Positions 1 through 10,344 of a stretch of 64,000 nt of DNA are shown in pieces (position 1 is the first letter of the stretch; every line of letters starts with the position of its first letter). Made by a program: the position numbers and the translations under genes. The DNA is taken from positions 141,314,062 to 141,378,061 of the forward strand of contig NC_133123.1 in the NCBI RefSeq assembly GCF_033568475.1, in the 5' to 3' direction. The DNA is from Henckelia pumila. Taxonomy: Eukaryota > Streptophyta > Magnoliopsida > Lamiales > Gesneriaceae. The notes beneath the pieces were generated by a model, which did not search any database, was not told where the DNA came from, and saw only the letters and a list, made by a program, of their open reading frames with translations.

Positions 1-590
1 CCACAAAGTCAATAAATAAATCATATGCATGTAGGACTAATATATATTTAAAAACGATAAAATATAATTAAATAAATAAATATTTATTAATTAATATTTA
101 ATTCAAGTGCGAATAAAAGTATAAATTTATAAATTATTAAATCAAGTGGAAAAATTTTGGATTATTAGAACTACGTAAATCGAGACAATGAGTGAAATTT
201 TTTCTTTGAGATTTATTTTTTCATGATCTAATCTTTAATGTTGAAAATTTTTGTATCAAATATTGAAAAACTAAAATGGTGAATATGTTTGTTTCAATCA
301 TTTAAACACAAGATCAACAGACTTCGGTGATCTATATTTTTATCATAACAATATATTACAACATTTGTTATATAATTTGACTTGAAATTTTTTTATCATT
401 ATATATATATATATATATATATTAATTTTTAATAAAATATGATATTTGAAAATTAATCAATATAATATTAATTCATATTAAAGGTAAAATTGACCTTTTA
501 TTTGAATCATATATCAATTAAGTCATTTTCAATAGTTTGTGTACTAATATGACATTTTACAAATAGTTCATGTACCAAAATACATTTTAC
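1..590. other. AT-rich intergenic DNA
   Basis: I see no gene here. The stretch is very AT-rich and holds a short (TA)n microsatellite at about 404-421. Around 480-590 there is text of the kind found at plant MITE ends (runs resembling 'ttttacaaatagttcatg'), but no clear terminal repeat could be paired. Confidence 0.5.
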
Positions 591-591
591 T

Positions 592-646
<55 letters not shown>

Positions 647-885
647 GCACGACATGACACGTCAACCGGTGGTCATGTAGTTGGGCTCCTATTGTATCTT
701 TTTTAATTAATCAAGATAATTTATGTTATCAGAATAATTATAAACAAATAATTTTCATAATAATCTTTACTATATTATAATAATTTTGTATCATTTGAAA
801 ACTTTTTTGATCTGTAATTGATGACATCATTCTAATATTACATTCTACCACTGTACCACACGCATAGCGTGTGCTTGGATACTAG
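591..885 (+). mobile_element. Short non-autonomous Helitron
   Basis: The right end has the hallmark Helitron 3' terminus. A perfect 7-bp hairpin (CACACGC, loop ATA, GCGTGTG, 857-873) is followed 8 nt later by CTAG (882-885) and then a T. The left end is placed at a TC dinucleotide at 591, which leads into a long (TA)n tract (595-641). That tract is probably an expanded version of the TA-rich Helitron start. The element has no coding capacity. The 3' end is firm and the 5' end is inferred. Confidence 0.6.
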
Positions 886-934
886 TCGTAATAATAAGAA
901 ACACACACATTTATTTATTCATTAACTCAAAATA

Positions 935-1058
935 GGGAGTTGATATTTACACTTCATTTTGTGTTATTTACACTCCACTTCATGTGTAAAGTGGAGTGAA
1001 AATTTATTCACAAATGGAGTGCAAATAACAAAAAATGGAGTATAAATATCAACTCCCT
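935..1058. mobile_element. MITE with long terminal inverted repeats
   Basis: This 124-bp element is almost one long inverted repeat. The left arm starts GGGAGTTGATATTTACAC and the right arm ends with its imperfect complement finishing AACTCCCT. It is flanked by an 8-bp direct repeat TCAAAATA (927-934 and 1059-1066), which suggests a hAT-type (or similar) transposase acting in trans. It has no coding capacity and lies just 3' of the reductase pseudogene. Confidence 0.75.
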
Positions 1059-1111
1059 TCAAAATAATATAATAACACAGGCACATCACATACTATAAAA
1101 ACACCTTATAA

Positions 1112-2731
1112 TTAACAAGATTTCTCAAACAAACTGACCAAGATACTCTTCCACTGTTTTGTATTCAACCTCCGGATAGAGCTCCGAGGACTCAACCCCG
1201 AACGACGGCTCGATCTCGAAGTATGTCTGATCCCCCTTAAAAAAACTGAGTGGTTGATCGAGAGTATTATGTTGAGAAGGATCGGAGGAGCTTCTGCAAT
1301 TTGTATCAAGACTTGTTCTGCAATTTTACCAATCTTCTTCTCCCATAACGCAACAAGATCATTGAATGAATAGATATTCTTGGGTGGCCTGATGTACAAA
1401 ATCTTGTTCAATGTTCTTGGATCATCCACTGCTTTGATTGTATATGTCCCAATATCGTGCTCAAAATTGAAGATAACTATAAAGCGAGGACAAAAACGAA
1501 GAAAGTGAGGACTATATCATTTGAATGAATTGATAATGCTGAGAAACATATACACACATATATGTAAAAATATAATACCTTTAACGTTACCATCTCCTAA
1601 GATAATCACTTTATCTCTGGGAGGAGCAGTAGCGCCTGGTTGAGCTAGCTTTGGGACCGAATAGCCCGCGAAATAGTTGGAAGACACATAGGTATAAGGT
1701 ATTCCTTGTGCTTCCACTGCTCTGCGGATTTGAGCTTTGGTTTCAAATGCAGACTTCGCTGGTTCAACAGCACGAGTGCAATCTGCATCATTCCCGAATT
1801 CCGAAGGCAAGAATCTCTGCATCATAGAACAAAATTGGCTTGGATTCACATATCACAGTTTACAACAGATGTGTTAAAAATGAGACTTAGACCTAACTTA
1901 CCTCAAAAATTAGTTCAAGAGGTGAGGGTTGTTCTTGTCTATAATAAGGGCTCACAGAAACTCTATCCAACACATCTCCCACACGCCCAGGAATGAACAT
2001 CTGGAGCGTGGAGATATGAACGGGTGACCTAATTATAGGCAGTCCAATTATGGGCGGTCCAACACACACGGAGGGTCTGAGCTTTGATACCATGTTAGAA
2101 ATGAGACTTGAGCCTAACTCACCTCAAAATCTAGCTCAAGAGGTGAGGGTCGTCCTTGTCTATATTAATGACTCTCAGGAACTCTATCCAACCGATGTGG
2201 AACAATATTCAACAAGATGTTGATTTACAAATGGAGCATGAGAAAGTGATAAAAGAAATTTAAGTGTCAAAGAACTTATAACACCACACACGAAATATAA
2301 TGAAGTCAATTACCTTAACATTTCCAGACTCTTTAATAGCAGCAATGATCTTTACTTGATCAGCCAACTGAGAGAGACCAACAGTGGATATGACCACATC
2401 CACTTGCTTTATAGCCTTCACCAAACTCTCGTGATCATTCAAATCACCCTGCATGTAATTGAAAGCCAAAGGGTCCAATCCAATCAATTAAGATCACTTG
2501 ATGGAGCGCAATATATATATCTTTTAATGGATACAAAAACGTCCGTACAATAAGAATGGTGACACCAGAGTTCTTAAAACTTTTCACGATTTTGCCTTTA
2601 ACAGGATCAAAAATGGTGCTCTCTCTGAACAAAGCAAATGTGAGATGGCCGGATTTTGCGCTTGCTTCCAACACGAACTTGCTGATGTAGCATGTTCCTC
2701 CAATGATCAGAATCTTGCTCCTCTCGACCAT
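1112..2731 (-). pseudogene. Damaged isoflavone reductase/PCBER-like gene
   Basis: The encoded protein belongs to the PIP family of NADPH-dependent reductases (phenylcoumaran benzylic ether reductase, pinoresinol and isoflavone reductases), cytosolic enzymes of lignan and isoflavonoid metabolism. Four exons fit: 2549-2731, 2314-2448, 1579-1816 and 1476 downward, with GT-AG introns. Conserved blocks include RFLPSEFGND, EPAKSAFETKAQIRRA, YTYVSSNYFAGY and DIGTYTIKAVDDPRTLNK. Damage is clear. The NADPH-binding GGTGYIG motif reads GGTCYIS. About nine codons (the usual TLEKIYVPE stretch) are missing after KKIGK. One base is missing after HSVFLRG, so the usual C-terminus (DQTYFEIEPSFGVE...) lies in another frame ending at 1125, and the present frame runs to a stop near 1112. 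A TRIM element occupies intron 2. A transcribed but non-functional copy is possible; catalysis is unlikely. Confidence 0.85.
1872..2214 (-). mobile_element. TRIM (miniature LTR retroelement) in an intron
   Basis: Two direct repeats of roughly 100-120 bp (1872-1972 and 2093-2214) flank an internal part of about 120 bp. Read on the minus strand, the upstream LTR ends in CTAACA. It is followed at once by TGGTATCAAAGCTC, a primer-binding site close to the complement of initiator-methionine tRNA. A 5-bp target duplication, AGATG, flanks the element (1867-1871 and 2215-2219). It has no coding capacity. This is a non-autonomous fossil whose LTRs differ visibly, so it is not very recent. It lies inside intron 2 of the reductase-like pseudogene. 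Confidence 0.75.
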
Positions 2732-3263
2732 TTTCTTGCTTTATCTTTTCCCTGTGGGCGAGAGATATATGTAGTTTAATTTAAACTTAGTGGTAATTTA
2801 AGTAGGCCGGAATAAGATCATGGTGCTATTTTGAGTCCCGTGTAGACTATATATACACGAGACACTTGCACTATATATATATTTTTTATGCCAAGTGTTT
2901 CATATCCTGTTCTCATCTGGCGTGGAAATTCATTATTTAAGTCCAATGGACTTGTTTGTTTAGATAACAATGCTTCGGCTCATTGTATGAAAACAATACT
3001 TACAAAATACAAAATTTGTTGCAATTTATTTAAAATCTGTGTAAATCTTGACGACAAATCACATGGTTCTGTAAAATATATACGAGATCGATATATACTA
3101 TTGTCCTTAAATTGAAATATAATTTTTAGCGCTAGTACATAGAGAAGATAGCGACCATTATTCATTGGCCTTTGGCATGCGAGAGCCTTTGATGACAATT
3201 GAAATACAAGTCGTAGGCTGTTTTTTCACCATCTAAAGCACGGTATATTATCTATACTATATA
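2732..3263. other. Intergenic, upstream of the reductase pseudogene
   Basis: No convincing gene is present. Short open frames around 2888-3198 on both strands resemble nothing I recognise. The stretch would have held the promoter of the minus-strand reductase gene. A TATATATA run at about 2872-2881 is too generic to call a TATA box. Confidence 0.4.
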
Positions 3264-3476
3264 TCTATACTATATATAAAGCAAGAGCACCTTAGTGGCC
3301 TCTTGGTATGTTCACTTTAATTTTTTTATTTAATAAAAAAACACCCACAAAATTATCAAATTGCAAAAAAAAAATTAAAATCAAATACTTGAAAAATATA
3401 AATTTATATTATATACACACAGAACATAATATTTGTATATAACATTACATACGCAATTCTTATGCGGTGCGGCTAG
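3264..3476 (+). mobile_element. Very short Helitron-like element
   Basis: It begins with TCTATACTATATATAAAGC, which closely resembles the usual plant Helitron 5' end (TC followed by a TA-rich stretch and AAAG). It ends with CTAG at 3473-3476. A small hairpin (CGCA/TGCG, 3452-3466) lies just before the end. The element sits between an A (3263) and a T (3477), the target expected for Helitrons. It has no coding sequence. The hairpin is weak, so confidence is moderate. Confidence 0.55.
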
Positions 3477-4337
3477 TATAAATAATTTGGGATCGAGAAT
3501 CCAACTTCAAGAATAGTTAATTTTACTTCGTTTCACACAATCCAAACTTATGGTATAAATTAATATTTTTGATATAAAAAAATTAATAATTTGTCATTAA
3601 TCGATCATATCAGAACTTTATTTTACAAAATTGATTCGTGAGTTTTTTTCCTAAAAATTTTGATAATTAGTTACATCATTTCATCTCACAAGTCAAATCA
3701 TGCCTCCAAAATTATATGTTCACTTAATTTGCGCTCATAGCTAATTGATTTTTAAAATTTTAAACTCAACCGTTTAAATAAAAGAACGTATGTTTAATTT
3801 TTATTAAGTTGCATGGTAGTACACCAACTCCTTGTTTAGGGAATCAATTGAGTATCAAAACCGTGCATCTTTCGTTGTCAGTTGCGTAAGGATTAAATAT
3901 TTTATTGTCGAAAGTTTTCAAATTTCCTTCCTATCAATGGCAGATCTAAAATTTTTTTCCTAACCGAAATAAAATTCTAAGCTCACGTATCTTTTAATAT
4001 TTTGAATTGAGCTACACGGGCTAACACCAAATTATACCTAAATAATTCAAATTTTTAAAAAAAAATTTGGGCCACCCGAGCTTCAACGTGGATCCGCCAT
4101 TGCTTCGGATTCCAGTTTTTCGCGACATTTTATTTGTATTATTCTGTACTTTTTTTTTTCAATAATAATGAAGAAATTGGTATCTTGTAGCTTTCAAGAT
4201 CATTTTTTATTTATAGTTTTTCTGCACGTTTTTTCGACTGAAGAATTAAAATTAAAAATATTTAAATAGATAAATAAACTAAACAATAAGGGAAGATGAG
4301 GTCCAATTGGACCTCATATATCTTCCTATCTTGGGAA
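3477..4337. other. Intergenic AT-rich DNA
   Basis: No gene, RNA or clear mobile element was recognised. The sequence is AT-rich with homopolymer runs. An approximate palindrome (gaggtccaattggacctc) at about 4300-4317 precedes the next MITE. Confidence 0.4.
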
Positions 4338-4621
4338 AAAAAATTTGTTTATTAACTTGTTTATGTTTTAGTTTTGGTCTTGATTTTTCAAAATCTGGTT
4401 TTGTTACACTAAATTTCAGTTATTTTGGTCCAACTGCACACGTGTCAGCTAGTCATTAGCACACATCAGCATTTTCCGGGTGACTCGTGCCAATGTCTAA
4501 CTGACAGGTATGCAGTTGGACCAAAATCACTGAAAATTAAAAGTTAATATACCAAAACCAAATTTCGAAAAGTTGATGTACTAAAACTAAAACATGTACA
4601 AATTAATGGACCAAAAAAAGT
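4338..4621. mobile_element. MITE with long inverted repeats (copy 1)
   Basis: The arms read 'TTATTAACTTGTTTATG...TTTTAGTTTTGGTC...TTTTGGTCCAACTGCA' and, inverted, 'TTAATTTGTACATG...TTTAGTAC...TTTTGGTCCAACTGCA'. They leave a central part of about 70 bp. This is a common plant Mutator-like MITE architecture. I could not find a clean target duplication because of the flanking A-runs. A relative lies at 54.69-54.96 kb. Confidence 0.6.
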
Positions 4622-6482
4622 ATTTCCTCTACTATATTATTAGCTAATTGTAGTTGAGTTTCTTATATTTAATCAACTCATAACTTCTAATTGATTTGGT
4701 GAAATTTTATTTAAAATTACTATTAAATATTAATTTTATAAAATAAATTATTTTTCTAAAATAAATTTATTTTATTTTAAATTCTATATTTATTTATATT
4801 TCTAGATTTAATTATATCTTTATTTTTGGATCGAAAGCCTATCACAGCTTTACTGAAACGGGTCATGTTCGTACGAAGACGATTATTTCTTTTTTGAAAA
4901 AAAAAAAAGAAGAAAAAAACCTATATTATTGTGTGACCCAATAAGTGAAAATTTTGCCCAAATGGACTTGGGTTGGCCCTCTATATTATTTCGTGACCCA
5001 TTAAGTGAAATTGTGGCCGAATTACTTGAGTTGGGCCTCATACATATACATATATAATACAATGGAATGTGGTTGAATCATACTTCTTACAATCTTATAA
5101 TGGACTAGGATCTCCTACTGTCCACACTGGGAGTGATGTGGAGTCAAACGGTACCCTTTTAGGGCATCTATAATGGGAGATTTATCCACTGCAGGGGTTG
5201 GGGGTTTCGTTTTCTTTTATAATACAGTACCAAGATTTTGGGACCGTATTATATTTTATTATCATTATTATTGCTTCAATCAATGTTTTTAAAACCGAAT
5301 CGGATCGGTCGGTTGGATCGTGAACCGGTCACGGGTCCGATCCGGACCAACTCCATTAACCGTTTTTTTGGTTAAACTGTTAGGAACCGGTAAAATTCGG
5401 TCTAGAACCGGTCTGAACTCTGACCAGACATGAACCGGTGAAGGTTTACAACCGCTCCGACCGGTTCACATTTTTTCAATAAATATTTTAGGCAATTCGA
5501 TTTTAAATGTGCACGTGGTCTTCGGCAATTGTCACTTGTCAGCAGAGGCAGATCTAGCATAGGACCAGGCTATATATAAGATAGTTGCTATGAATGAAAC
5601 AAGAATGTGTTTGGGTTGGTGGTGGTAGGAGGAGTTCTGACAATTGAGATGGGAGGTTTGTGAAGCTTAGGTTCTATTTCCGCAACTTCTATCTCTCATC
5701 TATATTTTTCTTCTTAAATTTTTTCCTTCTCCTTTTTTCCTAATACTATCAAATATCTAAATATATTATTTTTATTAATGATAAATTATATATTTAATTA
5801 AAATTTTAAATTTTATTCTCCTTTTTCTTAATACTATCAAATATTTAAATATTATTATTTTTATTAATGATAAATTATATATTTAGTGAAAATTTTAAAT
5901 TTCATTCTATAAAATTATATAAAATAAAATGACATTATAATAAAATAAAATAGAATAAGATAATAAACTTCCAAAGTTATTACCAATTGTCATTTCCAAA
6001 AAAAATTATTAATATGTATTAAAAAAGTAAGTTGACATATGGAGACAGGTGTAATATTATAAAATAAAAGATGTGTGTGTATATACAGATATACTTGGAG
6101 AGAGACATTTTTTTAAGTAAATAAAATATTTGTTTACTATTCTAGTTTCTAAAGCTACAACAAAAAAAAAAAATCATTCTTAGCTATAAATATCGATTAA
6201 TTAGGTTTCAGAGCAAACTGGAGGATGTCGCTCGAATGCATTAATATGTAATGAAAAATAAGTTGCTAAAATATTTGTATTCATGTTATTATTAAAGACT
6301 TTGAAAATTTTAATGAACGTCGAATTTTTTCAATTTAAGTTATCAATATTTTGTTCCAAACATATTGATGCTTAATTATTTAAATATAATTAGTTGTAAT
6401 ATGGAGTTTCTTTTGATCTTTTATCTAATTTAAAAGCGGCCTCCCATAACTCAGATTTCGGATCCGCCCTTGTTTTCAGCCA
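4622..6482. other. Intergenic DNA with small duplications
   Basis: No gene was seen. Three structures stand out. A tandem duplication of about 61 bp lies at about 4920-5041 (units containing 'tgacccattaagtgaaat'). A CCGGTT-rich segment lies at 5288-5478, with many ACCGGT/CCGGTTC words; it resembles a known type of plant MITE relic, and related fragments occur at about 9.86-9.92 and 22.84-22.98 kb. A tandem duplication of about 95 bp lies at about 5724-5915, built around 'tttttattaatgataaat'. Confidence 0.5.
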
Positions 6483-9329
6483 TAGGGGTGGAATAGGGTC
6501 GGGACCCGTCCCGTAAACCATATACCCATCTCCCGTCCCGAAAAGAATCGGGAAACTTTTTTTTTTCTCCCGCACCCGTACCCGAAACATTTCGGGACCC
6601 GACTATTCGGGATCCCGTCGAGTAGGGAGATAAAATCCCGAATTTTTTTTTCATGTTCAAGATTTCGTTCAAAAAATTAAAAAATATGTGATAATTTTTT
6701 TAAATATACTATTTAGAAACTTATATTTATAAATAAAAATAAATATTCAACTTAAAACATATACTATTAAAATATTTCGGATAATGTTTCTGTGAGACCT
6801 CGATTCTAATCATCTAATCTCGCCAAAGAAAACATAAAATTAATCCAGCACAGTTGGCGACGCAAAAATCGGACATTTGGCGACGCAAAATCACGTCGCG
6901 AAACAACAATTTTTTATTTTTTTTTTTAAATCGAGCTTCAGGCGCGGGCGCGCCGAAATTTCGCAAAATGCGAAATTCCAAGCCCAGGGGAGGCGCGGGC
7001 GCTCCTCAAGTCGCGCGGGCGCGCTGCCCCTTCGACCTGCACTGAAAAACACTCCCAAAAGCAAAACTAAAGCTTGGGAAAGTGCAAAACCATAAACCAA
7101 CTTAATCATAAGCATGCCTTGATACACCAAACTGTCAAAATACAATACATGAAGTTCTAGAGTTGTACAATAATCAATCTAGTAGAACATGCATCACTTC
7201 TAAGTTCCATAACCAATACAAAACGAGTTCGAATACAATCTACATTCGAATTACATATTCGATTTCTAAAACAACAAGGCCTCACGTCTATCATCTCAAC
7301 AACCTAGCCATGCTGCCTCTGACTCGGTCCTGCCCCACCTGTTGCCAAGTACACATACAAACAAAGACAACAGCCGGATAACCGGTGAGAACGATATTCC
7401 CAGTAAAAGAGACAGACATGCAATATCAAATAAGTATCTCAAACGAAATACATCAACTTCCAAATTCATATCTAAACTCAATTCAAATGCATACAATGCA
7501 ATGCATGTCTTTAAAATCTGGGATTATCAAGTCGGATAATCAAAAGAGTTGCTACTTTAGCTTTTGGGATCCCGAGGACGAGATCACGTAAACAACTCAC
7601 CGACTCTCCCGATCAAGGTGGTGCTACGTATCTCTATCCTCTAGACTTTGGTGCGACTATAAGGAGTATGCTAGCACTAGATGAAACGGCTACACCCAGG
7701 CCACTCACAATATAATCCCCAAAACGTCTATCATAAAAGGGTCGTCCTGCCCGCTGTTCAAATCAAGGATTCTGGCTCAAGATGAATGCAATGCAAAACA
7801 TAACTCAATAAACTAAATTCAAGAGCAAATAACATGCAAGTATGTGATTCTTCGGAACACTCGAATCAAGTCGGATTCGAGTCACACGTTCCATTCCAGT
7901 CTAAGTCATCTTATACCTCTTCTCAAGACGTCGATGCTCCGAACCTGGAACAACAACAATAATTCACTCTAGATTCAATCAAACTTTCTAGTCGACAATA
8001 AGAAGATCGATACGATACCGGCTACAATCTTCAGAACTGTTCAAAGCTGAAATCTCGCAACTCCACTGGCTTCAAATCAATCTAACAAAGAAGTCATAAA
8101 GATCAATATCGGCATTCCAATTCTTCAATCAAACATCGTTTAATCAAAACAACGAAACGATATTCAAACTTCAAACTGACGGCATAACGGCTATAATCTG
8201 ATAAACCGGAAACGCAGACAACATAATATCAATCCCAACAACTCATAACAATCATCATTCAAACATTCAAACTCAAATCCAACACATATCCAAAATCACA
8301 TTTTCGAAAATCCCTTCAAAATTCATAACAATTCCGAACGACGCTCTATTTCAAAACCGATAGAGAATAAATGATCAGAACTCTGCCAAGATCAACATAC
8401 TCGAATCTCAAACGATTCTAACGACATCCCAAAATTAGAACGTATTTGATCGTAGAAAAACTTACGATATAACGAAGCTCTCGCAGCCTTGATCGCTAAT
8501 CTGCCTTCAGAAATAAATTCCAACGGACGGATCGAGCTCGGACTGAAATCCAAAAGCTTGAAAAGCTTTTCTCACGCCTTCAATGGAGGAATCGGTTGGG
8601 AGAGAAGAGGGTGGAGTGAAGGAGGAGTCAAAACATTGTATAAATATCTAATAAAGTCCATATTTGCGTTTTAGTCCCTGAAAAATCCGAAATTTGCAAA
8701 AAGGACCCTGATCAAAATCAAGTCGGCTCTTGAACTCTGGAATTTCCGATTATCTCAAATAAAGTCGATTAAGATAAAATCGGGGCGTTACAGTTTCAAA
8801 GTTTTGTTAAGATAAAAAATGTATCGGATAATTATTAATAAAATATTTGGATACAATTATTAAATAAATTTTGTTAAATAGATTTTCAAATTAATCTTTT
8901 GAGTCTTGTTCTACATATTTGTTCTAATTAAATAATTATAAATATGAATTAATTAAATTATTAATTTAATTTTTAAAAAAAATACACAAAAATAAAATTA
9001 CATTTCGTGATTTTACAATTTGATCGTACCAACAATAAAAATTATGCGAATTATGTCCACAATTAAGTATTATATGAGTTGAAACCTAATAGTATTTAGC
9101 TTATTATATTAATAAAATTATTAATAAAATATATTATTAAATTATTTCGGGACGGGTCGGGAATCCCGTTGGGTTAAGGTTTTATTCCCGATCCCGCTCC
9201 CGATATTAATCGGGATAGAAAAAATCCCGAAAGTTCGGGTATGGAAAATTTCGGGTTGGGATTTTTTCGGGACGGAAATGGGATGAGACTCGGGAAGGGT
9301 CAGAATTTCGAAAATTTTTGTCACCCCTA
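6483..9329. mobile_element. hAT-type non-autonomous element, interrupted
   Basis: The outer ends are TAGGGGTG at 6483 and CACCCCTA at 9322-9329, the terminal inverted repeats of a common plant hAT family. An 8-bp target duplication flanks it: TTCAGCCA (6475-6482) and TTCAGCCC (9330-9337), 7 of 8 identical. Just inside each end is a GC-rich block of repeated 'cgggac/cccgtccc' words. After removing the nested LTR and one copy of its target repeat, about 840 bp remain, with no transposase, so it is non-autonomous. Confidence 0.75.
6791..8792 (-). mobile_element. Solo LTR (probably Ty3/gypsy) nested in the hAT element
   Basis: A 2.0-kb block starts TGTGAGACC and ends GGGGCGTTACA. On the minus strand it therefore opens TGTAACGCCCCGATTTTATC, a typical start of plant Ty3/gypsy LTRs. 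A perfect 5-bp target duplication GTTTC flanks it (6786-6790 and 8793-8797). No internal retroelement region is present, so it is a solo LTR left by recombination. The part at about 6940-7035 is unusually GC-rich for this window. Short open frames inside have no visible function. It inserted after the hAT element. Confidence 0.8.
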
Positions 9330-9337
9330 TTCAGCCC

Positions 9338-10344
9338 CATCTCGTCAACCCCACCAATCAAAAAGTTACACATCCATAGTTGATTGATTTCATTTATCAA
9401 AATCTTTTGACCTTACGTAAATTTCTTCCTCAAAATCTGTTTGCTCTTAAGGTAGTTTTGACCTTACGTAAATTTTTTCCTCAAAATCTGTTTGCTCTTA
9501 AGGTAGTTTTTGCAACCTCTAAAAATAAGATACGTTAACAACTTTGCTCTTATCAATTTATGTGTACTTTTTCAAAGAATTTTTAATTTTTTTTATTTCT
9601 AAAAAAATTATTTACTATATTAAAAATTTTATTTGTGGATCTATATTATTTGGTTTTGAACATTGCTAAAAATATTATTTTGATAATATTTTAGCTTTTT
9701 TGATTTTTTTAAAAATATATATAATTATATTTAATATTTTGGTTATCTATACGTTTTTTTAACTTTGATAATTATATATTTTTATTATATAATACATATT
9801 TAAGGTTTTAAATTTTAAAATATATCAATTATTATATTATATTATTATTTTTTAATATAATAACAGTACTCCGGTTCGACCGTCCGGTGGAACCGGTCGG
9901 ACCGATTGAACCGTTTTTTTGAATTTATCAGTTTGATTATCATTTCGATTATGGAAACATTGGTTTCAATTGCAAGAGGGGGATTGCAGCGCACTCCTCT
10001 TCTTGGGAACGCGCGCGTGATTTTCACACGCACATCTGCTGCCTCTTATTTTAAAAAAATATTTTTAAAAAAAAATTGTAATCAATTTTGGTTGTTTCAG
10101 CTTTAAGGCTCTTTGTTTCTTTTCAAATTTTTTTCCGATTTCATTTTTTTATATATAAATCAACATTTTTTTCCCTATATCCAATGGACACTTATATTAT
10201 TTTATTATTATTATTTTTTGTTTTATTCATAATGGTTAAATAACGGCTATTTTTTGAATTATAAATATATCTATCAATTAATCATTTTTTCATCAATTGC
10301 TATAATCATTCTCTCCATTTTGTTTCATTCTCTACTCTAAAATA
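9338..10344. other. Intergenic; 51-bp tandem duplication and CCGGTT relic
   Basis: No gene is recognised. Two near-identical copies of a 51-bp unit (TTGACCTTACGTAAATTT... ending GGTAGTTT) lie at about 9405-9455 and 9456-9506. A CCGGTT-rich fragment at about 9868-9925 resembles the segment at 5.3 kb. The rest is AT-rich. Confidence 0.5.
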
